Positions 1-8,938 of a stretch of 64,000 nucleotides of DNA are shown one piece after another. Source of the stretch: Thalassobellus sediminis (GTDB lineage: Bacteria > Bacteroidota > Bacteroidia > Flavobacteriales > Flavobacteriaceae); contig NZ_JBISCD010000040.1 of NCBI RefSeq assembly GCF_044386045.1, forward strand, positions 1,860,001-1,924,000, read 5' to 3'. The translations under genes and the position numbers were made by a program. The notes under the pieces are model-generated. The model worked only from the letters and a program-made list of their open reading frames with translations, did no database searches and was not told the DNA's origin. The stretch's first letter is position 1; each line of letters starts with the position of its first letter.

Positions 1-738
1 CTTTAAACTCATGGCAACTAATTCTCCACAACTGGCAGTTCTGTTATTTATCAAGACAGCTATTTTTTTGTCTTTATTAATCAAAGTGTTTACATAATTT
101 AAAGAGACTCCTGTATCATCATGACCAAATTTAAATGTGTTATTCAAACAAATTATTGGTTTGAAATTCCCTTTATTGTCTTTGTAATAACTAATAATTG
201 AGTCTTTTAGTAGTGGAGAAATACCTAAAGGCTGACTAAAACCAGCGCCTCCGTTATTATCTTTCAAATCAATAATCCAACCATTTAGAGAGGAAGATCG
301 GTCTAGTTCTATTAACGTTTTTCGAATTTTTAATGCGAATAATTTAGATAATCTTTCATTTGCTCCAAATCCAGGGATTTTGATATATCCAATATTGTTT
401 CCAATAATTTTTGATTGTACTTCAGGTAAAACGAGAGAATCATTATTAATGATATTATCCTCAGGTTTAAAAAAACAACTATGCCGATCATTAATCAAAA
501 ACAAAGTGTAGTCGATAGCATTGTATACATCATTATTACTATTAAATTGTTTAATTGAGTCTTTAACTTTAATCTCTATATTAAACCAATTTATTACATC
601 ATTTTTAATATAATAAGTTTTTATGTTTTTTAACGAATTATTAAAGAGCTGTTCAAATGGGGTTTCTTGTTTTTTGTGACAAGAAAGAGAAAAAAGAGTA
701 AATAAAATTAAGATAAATTTATTTGATGTTTTTTTCAT
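1..738 (-). CDS. S41 family (tail-specific type) protease lipoprotein, 3' end cut off by window
   Basis: The 246 visible codons begin at ATG 738-736 and run off the left edge. An N-terminal hydrophobic stretch ends in a lipobox, LSLSC (Cys20), so this is probably an envelope lipoprotein. The segment GWIIDLKDNNGG and, later, TASCGE (Ser236) match the S41 protease signature, in which the Ser after TA is the nucleophile. The rest of the catalytic domain lies outside the window. The start codon overlaps the stop of the upstream membrane-protein gene (ATGA), indicating one operon with the ECF sigma gene at 1375-1869. The family assignment is sound; the substrate is unknown. Confidence 0.8.
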   Translation of the reverse strand, partial: MKKTSNKFILILFTLFSLSCHKKQETPFEQLFNNSLKNIKTYYIKNDVINWFNIEIKVKDSIKQFNSNNDVYNAIDYTLFLINDRHSCFFKPEDNIINNDSLVLPEVQSKIIGNNIGYIKIPGFGANERLSKLFALKIRKTLIELDRSSSLNGWIIDLKDNNGGAGFSQPLGISPLLKDSIISYYKDNKGNFKPIICLNNTFKFGHDDTGVSLNYVNTLINKDKKIAVLINNRTASCGELVAMSLK

Positions 739-1370
739 AAATCTAACTTCTCTAGTTCTTTATAATTCTTGTTTAGGCGTTTTAATAAGATGCCATAAAT
801 AAGTTTGTAAAATAACCAAATAATTAGTGTTGCAATAGCTAAGAAAAGTACAGAGATTCCCATGAAAATCATAGTGCCATGTTCGCCAAGTTTTTCTATA
901 TTTTGAGTCATTTCAGGATCGTTGTGTACGCTAATATATAAACCGATGATTACTGACAGAACTATCATTATTAAGTTATAGAGTACGTAATATTTTATGA
1001 TTTTACGTGTTTTTAGAATACTCTCCATAAGTTTTTTAGCACTATCTGTAATAGATATTGATTTGTACGACTTGTAGAGTAGATATACAAAAAGAAGAAT
1101 AACAGCAAAGCTAAATATGGTAAGGCCATTAAAAACAGCATCGTTTGTGTAAACTTGATCTAATTTTTGTCTGTAACTATCTGATGTGAAATAGGGGATT
1201 GCATTTACTAAAATCCAAAAAACAAATTCGGCAATACTTATGTAAAAAAGCATCTTTACAATAGAAGATGACTTTTTGAGCAACATCGGGTAAATATCAT
1301 TTACCGATAGTTTTTTATGGTCTGAGTTGGATTTATTCCAATTTTTTTTTAATATGTCTAATTCATCCAT
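735..1370 (-). CDS. Four-helix membrane protein of ECF sigma operon (possible anti-sigma partner)
   Basis: This 211-residue protein has a charged N-terminus (MDELDILKKNW) and about four hydrophobic segments near residues 38-60, 80-100, 125-147 and 168-195. It lies 4 nt downstream of the sigma factor gene and overlaps the S41 protease gene by 4 nt, so the three are surely co-transcribed. Small membrane proteins in this position after flavobacterial ECF sigma genes often act as anti-sigma factors. No zinc-binding anti-sigma motif is visible here, so that role is inferred only from position. Confidence 0.75.
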   Translation of the reverse strand: MDELDILKKNWNKSNSDHKKLSVNDIYPMLLKKSSSIVKMLFYISIAEFVFWILVNAIPYFTSDSYRQKLDQVYTNDAVFNGLTIFSFAVILLFVYLLYKSYKSISITDSAKKLMESILKTRKIIKYYVLYNLIMIVLSVIIGLYISVHNDPEMTQNIEKLGEHGTMIFMGISVLFLAIATLIIWLFYKLIYGILLKRLNKNYKELEKLDL

Positions 1371-1374
1371 AGTG

Positions 1375-1869
1375 TTACGGATTTAGTATGGTTTTAAGTT
1401 TTGTTTTAATCCTGTTCATTTTCACGCGGGCATTTACTTCACTTATCCCCAAAGTTTCACTTATTTCTTTATAGTTTTTGTCTTCTAAATATAAAAACAC
1501 CAAGGCCTTTTCTATATCATTTAATTGATGAACGGCTTTGTATAATACTTTTAATTGTTCCTCTTCTGTGTCGTCATAATCTTCTGCTTTTATTTTAAAA
1601 GCGACCCCTTCAAAATCTTGGGTGTTAATCGTTCTTTTAGATTTTCGGTAAAGTGTAATTGCGGTATTTAAACCTACACGATACATCCAAGTACTAAACT
1701 TTGCATCGCCTCTAAATTTAGGATATGCTTTCCAAAGTTGAATGGTTATTTCTTGAAATAAATCGTTATGCGCATCATAATTATTAGTGTACAAACGACA
1801 AACTTTGTGCACAATATTTTGATGCTTTTCTAGCAATTCTACAAAACTATGTTTTAGTTCTTCTTTCAA
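1375..1869 (-). CDS. ECF-type RNA polymerase sigma factor
   Basis: The 164-residue protein has the two-domain layout of ECF sigma-70 factors. Region 2 covers roughly residues 15-75 and contains DLFQEITIQLWKAYPKFRG and FSTWMYRVGLNTA. Region 4 covers roughly 110-162 and contains a helix-turn-helix with YKEISETLGISEVNARVKM. It should direct core polymerase to a small regulon, probably including its own operon: a TGTAACG / CTACTTA pair with 15-nt spacing lies just upstream. It heads the operon with the membrane protein and the S41 protease lipoprotein. Confidence 0.93.
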   Translation of the reverse strand: MKEELKHSFVELLEKHQNIVHKVCRLYTNNYDAHNDLFQEITIQLWKAYPKFRGDAKFSTWMYRVGLNTAITLYRKSKRTINTQDFEGVAFKIKAEDYDDTEEEQLKVLYKAVHQLNDIEKALVFLYLEDKNYKEISETLGISEVNARVKMNRIKTKLKTILNP

Positions 1870-2438
1870 GTTGATGGGTTAGTTACTTTATAAGTAGCTT
1901 AAATATTTAAAACGTTACAAATGTGTGAAAAATAATTTTAAAAAGAGTAGGGTAGTGAGCCGTTTTTTATGATTTTACAATTGGGTTTTCTGTTCATTAA
2001 TTGAAAATATTGGGAATTATTAGGTGTTTTTATTTTGTTTAAATTAATGGTTTAGGTGGTTTTTGTTGAAAGTTGATTTTAAATAATTTAAGTGTGCATT
2101 ATAGATAAAATCTATGAGGGGGTTTTTTTTGAAAATAGAGTTTTTATTGCGTTAAGAGTTACTAATATATAAAAAAATAATTAGATGAAATTTAGGATTA
2201 AAAATTAGTAAAAACAATCTATTTGTGTTTCGTGTTTTCTGTTTGAAATGTTTTGTTTTTTATAAAAAATGAAGTTCTTTTTTTTGATATTTTTTGGTTC
2301 AATTCTTTTCTTTTTGAGACAAAATATTCAATTCATCATCGATATTTTACAGTTCGGTTATTTAGAATTTTTACAATGAATCTTCTGTTGCAAATTTGCT
2401 TCATCAATTAGAAAACGATCTGTAGAATATTTTAAATT
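1870..2438. other. 569-nt intergenic region between divergent ECF operon and TonB receptor
   Basis: This very AT-rich spacer holds the putative ECF promoter at its left end. No open reading frame with coding character, no strong hairpin and no clear TTG/TAnnTTTG promoter for the receptor gene were seen in the rest. Confidence 0.5.
1891..1919 (-). promoter_or_regulatory. Putative ECF-type autoregulatory promoter
   Basis: On the minus strand, TGTAACG (1919-1913) is followed after 15 nt by CTACTTA (1897-1891), about 20 nt before the sigma factor start codon. The arrangement resembles the clearer TGTAACC-N16-CGTCTTA pair before the second ECF gene at 54235. Autoregulation is an inference from this similarity. 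Confidence 0.4.
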
Positions 2439-4613
2439 ATGAAACATCCATTACTAAAAAACCGATACTTAATTATCATTATTATCACATTAATCAGTAT
2501 GCAGTTATCTGCTCAATCAACTATTTCTGGAACTGTTTTTAATTCGAAAAAAGAACCTGTAATGGGAGCGAATATTTATTTAGAAGGTACTTATGATGGA
2601 AGTACAACGGATGAAAATGGCGCCTTTTTATTTACAACTTCAGAAACCGGAAATCAGAATTTAGTGGTTTCATATGTGTCTTATGAAACATATATGATGT
2701 ATGCCGATATATCTTATATGAAAGATATAACTGTTAAGCTTCGCGAAGATGTAAATGCTTTGGATGCTGTTGTGCTTTCCGCTGGAACATTTCAAGCAGG
2801 CGATAATAGTAAAGTAAATGTTTTAAAACCATTAGATGTGGTTACAACTGCGAGTGCTTTAGGCGATTTTGTTGGTGCTTTGCAAACTTTACCAGGTACA
2901 ACAACGGTTGCCGAAGATGGGCGTTTGTTTGTGCGTGGAGGTGATGCCGAAGAAACTCAGATTTTTATTGATGGTATTCGCGTGTTTACACCTTATACGC
3001 CTACAACAAACAATGCACCAACACGCGGACGTTACTCTCCATTTCTATTTGATGGTATTACGTTTTCAACGGGTGGGTATTCTGCAGAGTTTGGTCAAGC
3101 CTTATCGAGTGTGTTGCTATTAAATACGATTGATGAGCCCGACCAAGAAAAAACAGATATTGGTATTATGAGTGTGGTTGCAAGTTTAGGGAATACTCAA
3201 AAATGGGATAAAAGTTCGTTAAGTGTAAATGCATCCTACATTAATTTAGAACCGTATAATGCTATTTTTTCTAATAGAAACGATTGGATAAAGCCTTTTG
3301 AAACACTTTCTGGAGAAGCAGTTTATAGAAAGAAAACTAATTCTGGGTTGTTTAAACTTTACGGTGCTTTTGATGTTAGTAATTTTGAGTTAATACAAGA
3401 AGATATAAATGATCCTGAAGGGATGTATTTTAAACTGAATAATAAAAACTTATATTTTAATGGTTCGTATCAAGGTGTTTTAAGCGATACTTGGAGCATT
3501 CAAGGTGGATTTAGTTATACTAATGCTATAAATGGTTTGAATATTAATGAAAGTGTTATTGATGGTACAGAAAACTCTATTCACACAAAATGGAAATTTA
3601 AAAACCGAATAAGTAATCGTTTGAAGCTTTATTTTGGTGCTGAATATTTTGCAACTAATTTTAATGAAAATTATAATGATGAAACTATTATTGATGCTAT
3701 GTATGGTTACAATAATAACATAGCAGCCGTATTTGCTGAGGCCGATATTTTTATATCTAAAAAGTTAGCGTTTAAAACTGGTGTTCGTGGAGAGTATAGC
3801 GAATTATTTAAAGATGCTACCGTTGCTCCAAGAATGTCTTTGGCTTATAAAACATCCAGTAAAAGTCAGTTGTCGTTAGCTTATGGTAACTTTTATCAGA
3901 ATCCATCTAGTAATATTTTAAAGTTTAATCAGGATTTAAAAGCTCAAAATACGTCGCATTACATTTTTAACTATCAGTATAACGCCGATAGAAAAATTTT
4001 TAGAGCCGAAGCTTATTATAAAACCTATGATGATTTAGTAAAGTATGATTCTGATTTTACCACGTTCGAAAGTAATTTTAATAATAACGGTTCTGGTTTT
4101 GCAAAAGGCATCGATTTCTTTTGGAGAGATAGTAAAAGTATCAAGAGTTTTGATTATTGGATAAGTTACTCGTTTTTAGATACCGAACGCGATTATAAAA
4201 ATTACGAAACCAAAGCGCAACCTAATTTTGCTAATACTCATAATCTATCGGTAGTTGGGAAATATTGGATTAACGATTGGCGTAGTCAAGTTGGATTTAG
4301 TTATGCTTTGGCTTCTGGTAGAACGTTTACCAATCCTAATCAACCAGGATTTTTAAATAATAAAACAAAACCGTATAACAATTTAAGTTTGAATTGGGCG
4401 TATTTAATAAGTCCGCAAAAAATATTATATGCTTCGGTTAATAATGTTTTAGGTTTTAAAAATATTAATGGGTATCAATATGCAAATACTCCAGATATGA
4501 ATGGTCATTTTGACAGACGTGCATTACAACCTGCTGCAGATCAGTTCTTTTTTGTTGGGTTCTTTTGGACTATTAGCGACGATAAAAAGACTAACCAATT
4601 GGATAATTTGTAG
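2439..4613 (+). CDS. TonB-dependent outer membrane receptor with carboxypeptidase-like N-terminal domain
   Basis: The 724-residue protein begins with a signal peptide ending near ISMQLSAQ (residues 19-26). A carboxypeptidase-D-like beta-sandwich follows (about 30-110; ISGTVFNSKKEPVMGANIYL). A plug domain (about 125-215) contains LPGTTTVAEDGRLFVRGG and IFIDGIRVF, and the rest is a beta-barrel. It sits in the outer membrane and should import a ligand using TonB energy. No SusD partner is adjacent, so it is not a classic SusCD pair, and its ligand cannot be told. It is monocistronic; a dispersed-repeat-like sequence follows the stop. Confidence 0.9.
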   Translation: MKHPLLKNRYLIIIIITLISMQLSAQSTISGTVFNSKKEPVMGANIYLEGTYDGSTTDENGAFLFTTSETGNQNLVVSYVSYETYMMYADISYMKDITVKLREDVNALDAVVLSAGTFQAGDNSKVNVLKPLDVVTTASALGDFVGALQTLPGTTTVAEDGRLFVRGGDAEETQIFIDGIRVFTPYTPTTNNAPTRGRYSPFLFDGITFSTGGYSAEFGQALSSVLLLNTIDEPDQEKTDIGIMSVVASLGNTQKWDKSSLSVNASYINLEPYNAIFSNRNDWIKPFETLSGEAVYRKKTNSGLFKLYGAFDVSNFELIQEDINDPEGMYFKLNNKNLYFNGSYQGVLSDTWSIQGGFSYTNAINGLNINESVIDGTENSIHTKWKFKNRISNRLKLYFGAEYFATNFNENYNDETIIDAMYGYNNNIAAVFAEADIFISKKLAFKTGVRGEYSELFKDATVAPRMSLAYKTSSKSQLSLAYGNFYQNPSSNILKFNQDLKAQNTSHYIFNYQYNADRKIFRAEAYYKTYDDLVKYDSDFTTFESNFNNNGSGFAKGIDFFWRDSKSIKSFDYWISYSFLDTERDYKNYETKAQPNFANTHNLSVVGKYWINDWRSQVGFSYALASGRTFTNPNQPGFLNNKTKPYNNLSLNWAYLISPQKILYASVNNVLGFKNINGYQYANTPDMNGHFDRRALQPAADQFFFVGFFWTISDDKKTNQLDNL

Positions 4614-4615
4614 GA

Positions 4616-4655
4616 CGAGGTTCATTTAAACTTTTTATAACGATTTTAATGTCTT
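4616..4655. repeat. Possible member of GAGGTTCGTTTAA / AAACGAAGTTAT repeat family
   Basis: GACGAGGTTCATTTAA followed by AACGATTTTAATG resembles the element at 17154-17246 (GATGAGGTTCGTTTAAT and ATCGTTTTAATG), with the middle shortened. It lies just after the receptor stop codon, where such extragenic elements usually sit. Confidence 0.4.
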
Positions 4656-4711
4656 AAAAAAAGAATGTTTTTATTAATAAGCTTTATGGAAGAGTTTTGT
4701 TCTTAAAAGTA

Positions 4712-7579
4712 TTATTTAAAAGCGTTTTCTACTTCAACTAACATTTTGTCGAGTTCATTTCTGTCAAACCATTTACCATGAAGCATAACTCCATTTATAC
4801 TTTGCGTGTTTTTTATATCAGCAAATGGGTTTTTGTCTAGTAATACCAAGTTTGCGTTTTTACCTTCTGTAATACTTCCATCAACCGGATATGAATCTAG
4901 GTACCGAGAAGCATTAACAGTACTAGCATTTAAAATATCAAAAGGTTTCATTCCTAATTCTTGCAGAATTTCCATTTCTCTATGAATTGAAAAACCAACA
5001 ATCGCCATACCAAATGTATCGCTACCTGTTAATAGTTTAACGTCGTTATCATTCAATATCTTGGTAAACTTTCGCATCCAGGTAATATATCTTTGAAATA
5101 AATCTTTAGCTGTTATGCCATCAATAACCAAATCTTTAAAATTGGTTCTAGAATTATTTTTATCTGTTAAATATTTATCTCTTTCTTTTTGTGATAAATA
5201 TTTAACTAAATGACTCTTTTTCATGTTTTCAAACATGTTATCATCTAAATACTGAGGAATTTTTTCAAACACAACGAGGGTAGGTGTTACGTAAATTCCA
5301 CTGTTTTTAATTTCTTGAGCTATAGAATTCAGTTCATTTATATTATCATTTAAGTATGTAAAATTTTCTTCTCCATTAAATATATATATAAATTCTTCTA
5401 GATGTTCAATAGATTTCATGCGTAACGAAAATTCTAAAGGTAATTTACGTTGTGCATGACCAATTACTTGAATGTTGTTTTTATTAGCTTCTTCAAGTAA
5501 AAATAAATATAAAACTTTTGGTAAATTATCTGCTAATTTTAAAAAGTCATACCCATTTTGGGTATGTTTTTTTATCTCATTTAATATTAATTCTTTTGTT
5601 TTAAGGTGTTCAAATTTAAGATAAGAGCCTGTTGTGTAATAATTAGGGCCTAAATATTCCCCCGTTTTAACTTTATGTCTTATTTCTGTTTGCTTTTGTT
5701 TTTGGTTTGGTTCTTCAGCCATATTTCTAACTGTAGTAACACCGTTAGCAATTAAAAGTTTAAAATCATCTTCTGGTGTTTCTTTCCCATTTCGCCAATG
5801 ATAATGCATTTCTGAAAGACCTGGAATTAAATATTTGCCAGTACCATCAATTGTTTTTTGAATGTTATAGATAGATTTGTTAGTGTTTGGTTCAACACTA
5901 ATAATTTTACCATTAGAAACAATAACACGGTGGTCCTTTAAGATAGTATCTCTATCCATTGGAATAACATTTACATTATCAAAAGCAAAAGTATTTAAGT
6001 TTAACCAAGATGATTTCAGTTTTTCTTGTTTGGGTGATGGGTTTTTAACGGCGGTTAAACTTGTGTCAGTTAAATTTAACCCTAATTTTCTAAAGAAATC
6101 TTGGTAATTTATTGGTGTTTCTCCAATAACATGTTTTTTGAAAAAATTGTCAATTGAAGGATATGTTATTAAAGAAATTTCATCTATTAGATTGTTATCA
6201 ATAAAAGGTGTGTTTTTGCCATATTTAAGCGAGAGTACCTTCATTAAAGAAAGTAACCCTTTGTTACCATTGCTTTCTTCTCTTAAAAGGATATCTAAAC
6301 ACATTGCTATTAAAGCTCCTTTTTGATATACGTTAGCATAATTTTTATGATATTCTTTTTGTAGAATGTGTTCACTCATTAAAGTGAAACTTAAAGAATC
6401 ATTATAGTTTTTAGAGGTTTTTAGTTTGTTAAATACTTCATTGTAAAATTCCTTTTCTGTAATTAAGTTTTGATCTATTTGAAATAACTTAGAAAAATAT
6501 TCTGTAACGCCTTCGTATAACCATAGATGCTTTGAGAAATTAGGTGAATTATAATTAAAATTATGGATGTGTTCTGAATGGATATTTAATGGTGTTACAA
6601 TATGAAAAAACTCATGAGCAACTAAATTCTTAAAGTGATAAAAAAGTTCGTCTTTTTTCATAGATTCTGGTAATACCATTACTGTTGATGAGTGATGTTC
6701 TAGAGCTCCATAATCATTAGGTTTTATTTCTTTTCCATCTGCAAAATATATCTGAATATCATATCTAGAAGTGGTTTTGAAGTTTTTTAAATAAGTTAGT
6801 TGAGACTTTAACATCTTAAAAACAACATCTTTCATTTCTTTGGCATTATAGATCTTGTTAGGAGAATATACACTTAGCACAATTTTAACGTCATTAATGG
6901 TAAATTCTTCAATGTCTAATCTTCCAAATAATACGGGATTGTCAATTAAATCAAAGTATCTAGGTGCAGTAAAAGTATAGTGTTTAGTATTATCGTTATT
7001 TGTTTTATAATTTTCTAACTCTAAACCTGTTGTATATGAAAAATGACTTGGAGCTTTTATGTTTAGAGTATGTTTTTTATCATTTAATTCTTCAAAATAA
7101 CCAATAAATCCATGGAGGTTTAATACGTAATTTTCAGGATCAATATTAGTTCCAGCAGGGAATTGAGGAATGTTGTTGTATGTTTTTTTGTCAAGATCAT
7201 ACGTGTCATTAATTAAATATGTGATCTTGCTTAATCTTTTAGCATGTTTTATTTTCCATGAATTAATGTCTACCCTTAAAATAGGTAGTTTGTTTCCTTT
7301 TATATCAAATGCTTGTAGGTTTTCTACAAATCTTCCAAAATCACTAATAGCATATGTTCCTTGAATTACTTTTGGAAATCGATAAACTAATGATCTTGCT
7401 TCAATATTGTTTAAATTTATAGTGACAGGTACTTTGTCTTCAATAATATTAGTTAAATCTATTGTACTTGAAATTGAAGTTGAATTGTTGGCAAATATTG
7501 AACCATAAAATAGAATGAAGAGCAATAAGATTCCATGATTATAATTTATATGATATTGATTTATTTCGTTTTCTAACAT
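4712..7579 (-). CDS. M61-type peptidase fused to a metal-dependent amidohydrolase
   Basis: The 955-residue protein starts with a hydrophobic segment (about residues 16-31) that should act as a signal or membrane anchor. Residues about 40-500 are M61 glycyl-aminopeptidase-like: GALEHHSS (291-298), zinc motif HEFFH (322-326) and downstream E356 in LYEGVTEYF. Residues about 528-945 are an amidohydrolase: HYH (592-594), candidate carboxylated K681 in FLKLADN, H708, H726 and D854 in LTGSD, then a C-terminal beta-sandwich return with KNANLVLLDKNPF. M61 proteins usually carry a PDZ domain here; it appears replaced. A coupled peptide or acyl-amino-acid hydrolysis role in the periplasm is inferred. 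No frameshift is seen. Confidence 0.85.
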   Translation of the reverse strand: MLENEINQYHINYNHGILLLFILFYGSIFANNSTSISSTIDLTNIIEDKVPVTINLNNIEARSLVYRFPKVIQGTYAISDFGRFVENLQAFDIKGNKLPILRVDINSWKIKHAKRLSKITYLINDTYDLDKKTYNNIPQFPAGTNIDPENYVLNLHGFIGYFEELNDKKHTLNIKAPSHFSYTTGLELENYKTNNDNTKHYTFTAPRYFDLIDNPVLFGRLDIEEFTINDVKIVLSVYSPNKIYNAKEMKDVVFKMLKSQLTYLKNFKTTSRYDIQIYFADGKEIKPNDYGALEHHSSTVMVLPESMKKDELFYHFKNLVAHEFFHIVTPLNIHSEHIHNFNYNSPNFSKHLWLYEGVTEYFSKLFQIDQNLITEKEFYNEVFNKLKTSKNYNDSLSFTLMSEHILQKEYHKNYANVYQKGALIAMCLDILLREESNGNKGLLSLMKVLSLKYGKNTPFIDNNLIDEISLITYPSIDNFFKKHVIGETPINYQDFFRKLGLNLTDTSLTAVKNPSPKQEKLKSSWLNLNTFAFDNVNVIPMDRDTILKDHRVIVSNGKIISVEPNTNKSIYNIQKTIDGTGKYLIPGLSEMHYHWRNGKETPEDDFKLLIANGVTTVRNMAEEPNQKQKQTEIRHKVKTGEYLGPNYYTTGSYLKFEHLKTKELILNEIKKHTQNGYDFLKLADNLPKVLYLFLLEEANKNNIQVIGHAQRKLPLEFSLRMKSIEHLEEFIYIFNGEENFTYLNDNINELNSIAQEIKNSGIYVTPTLVVFEKIPQYLDDNMFENMKKSHLVKYLSQKERDKYLTDKNNSRTNFKDLVIDGITAKDLFQRYITWMRKFTKILNDNDVKLLTGSDTFGMAIVGFSIHREMEILQELGMKPFDILNASTVNASRYLDSYPVDGSITEGKNANLVLLDKNPFADIKNTQSINGVMLHGKWFDRNELDKMLVEVENAFK

Positions 7580-7834
7580 AATTATTAAGATTTTATTAAC
7601 TCTAAATTGAATGTCTTTAATTACAAAGACGAAAAATATTTATAAATGGTTGCCTAGGTTGTAATTTGAGCTCGATTTTTTTTTTTTTTTAGCTTGAAGG
7701 AGATTACTTATTTTGAAATCATTTTTATTTAATATTAGGTGCTTTTCTTCTAAATTATATCGATTATTCTGTAAAAATGTTAATTACTTAAAACAAACTT
7801 ATTAATTGTTATAAGCCATTACAAATACAAATGT

Positions 7835-7842
7835 TAAATTTG
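7835..7842 (+). promoter_or_regulatory. Putative -7 element (TAnnTTTG) for the sugar kinase gene
   Basis: TAAATTTG lies 22 nt before the kinase start codon and matches the Bacteroidota -7 consensus. The only upstream TTG is about 26 nt away, longer than usual, so the promoter call is tentative. Confidence 0.4.
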
Positions 7843-7864
7843 TTAAATTAAAAATTTTAAAATA

Positions 7865-8869
7865 ATGGGCCAGATTATAACATTCGGAGAGGTTTTAATG
7901 CGTATTTCACCACGTGGCAATAAAAAGTTTATTCAATCTAATATGGTTGAATTTTATTTTGGGGGAACTGAATTAAATGTAGGTATTTCAATTGCTAATT
8001 TTGGAGGTAATGTAAAGCACATTAGTTGTGTTTCTGATGACTTTATTGGTGATGCCGCAATTTCTTATATTAATAAATTTGGTGTAAGTACGTCTTCTGT
8101 CGTTTATTCAAAACGTCCGTTAGGTGTATATTTTCTGGAGGTTGGAGCTGTAATGCGCCCTAGTGCAATTTCGTATAATAGATCGCATTCTTCATTTTCT
8201 GAAATTAAACCATCTATGGTTAATTGGGAAAAAGCCTTTAAAAAAGGCGTTTGGATGCATTGGACTGGTATTACACCTGCCTTATCTAAAGGTGCTTTTG
8301 ATACACTTAAGGAAGGATTGGCATTGGCTCATAAAAAAGGAATGATTATATCTGCAGATCCAACTTATAGAAGTGGTTTGTGGCAATATGGTCAAGATCC
8401 TAAAGAAGCTTTAATAGAATTACTAAATTATTCTACCATTTTTATTGGTGGTGTTAATGAGATAAATGAAGTGCTTGGTACTGACTTTGATTATTCTAAC
8501 GATGATTTCCTTGAAGCGAGTAAACAACTTATAGAAACGTTTCCAACTATTGAAAAAGTATTTGATAAAATTAGAACCTCATTAAATTCTTCTTGGCACA
8601 AAATTAGAGCTAGAATGTGGAATGGTAAAGAGTTTAGAGAAACACAAGATTTAGATATTACTCATGTGGTAGATAGAATTGGTACTGGAGATGCTTTTGC
8701 TGCGGGCCTAATTTATGGATTACAACAATTTGATGATTATAAAGCTATGGAGTTTGCTAGTGCTGCTTGTGCTTTAAAACATACTTATGAGGGCGATGTT
8801 AATTATGCAACCGTACGAGAGGTAACCAGTATCTTAGATGGTAATACTTCTGGGCGTTTAGTTAGATAA
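7865..8869 (+). CDS. kdgK: PfkB-family sugar kinase, probably 2-keto-3-deoxygluconate kinase
   Basis: The 334-residue protein has the ribokinase/PfkB fold: N-terminal ITFGEVLMRISP, the substrate glycine pair FGGTELNVG (residues 32-40), and the C-terminal anion-hole motif RIGTGDAFAAG (271-281) with catalytic base D276. The N-terminus resembles KdgK proteins, which phosphorylate 2-keto-3-deoxygluconate in the Entner-Doudoroff-like branch used for uronic acids such as alginate monomers. No aldolase or lyase gene is next to it, so substrate specificity is inferred. It converges on the GH1 gene across a shared terminator. Confidence 0.85.
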   Translation: MGQIITFGEVLMRISPRGNKKFIQSNMVEFYFGGTELNVGISIANFGGNVKHISCVSDDFIGDAAISYINKFGVSTSSVVYSKRPLGVYFLEVGAVMRPSAISYNRSHSSFSEIKPSMVNWEKAFKKGVWMHWTGITPALSKGAFDTLKEGLALAHKKGMIISADPTYRSGLWQYGQDPKEALIELLNYSTIFIGGVNEINEVLGTDFDYSNDDFLEASKQLIETFPTIEKVFDKIRTSLNSSWHKIRARMWNGKEFRETQDLDITHVVDRIGTGDAFAAGLIYGLQQFDDYKAMEFASAACALKHTYEGDVNYATVREVTSILDGNTSGRLVR

Positions 8870-8890
8870 TTCATCATGTGTGTTTAATAT

Positions 8891-8934
8891 TATTTATTTC
8901 TATGTTCTAGTATTCAAGAACATAGAAATAAATA
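8891..8934. terminator. Bidirectional terminator between kdgK-like gene and GH1 gene
   Basis: An 18-bp perfect stem (arms 8891-8908 and 8917-8934) with an 8-nt loop is followed by TAG and five T on the plus strand. It lies between two convergent genes and can serve both. Confidence 0.8.
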
Positions 8935-8938
8935 GTTT

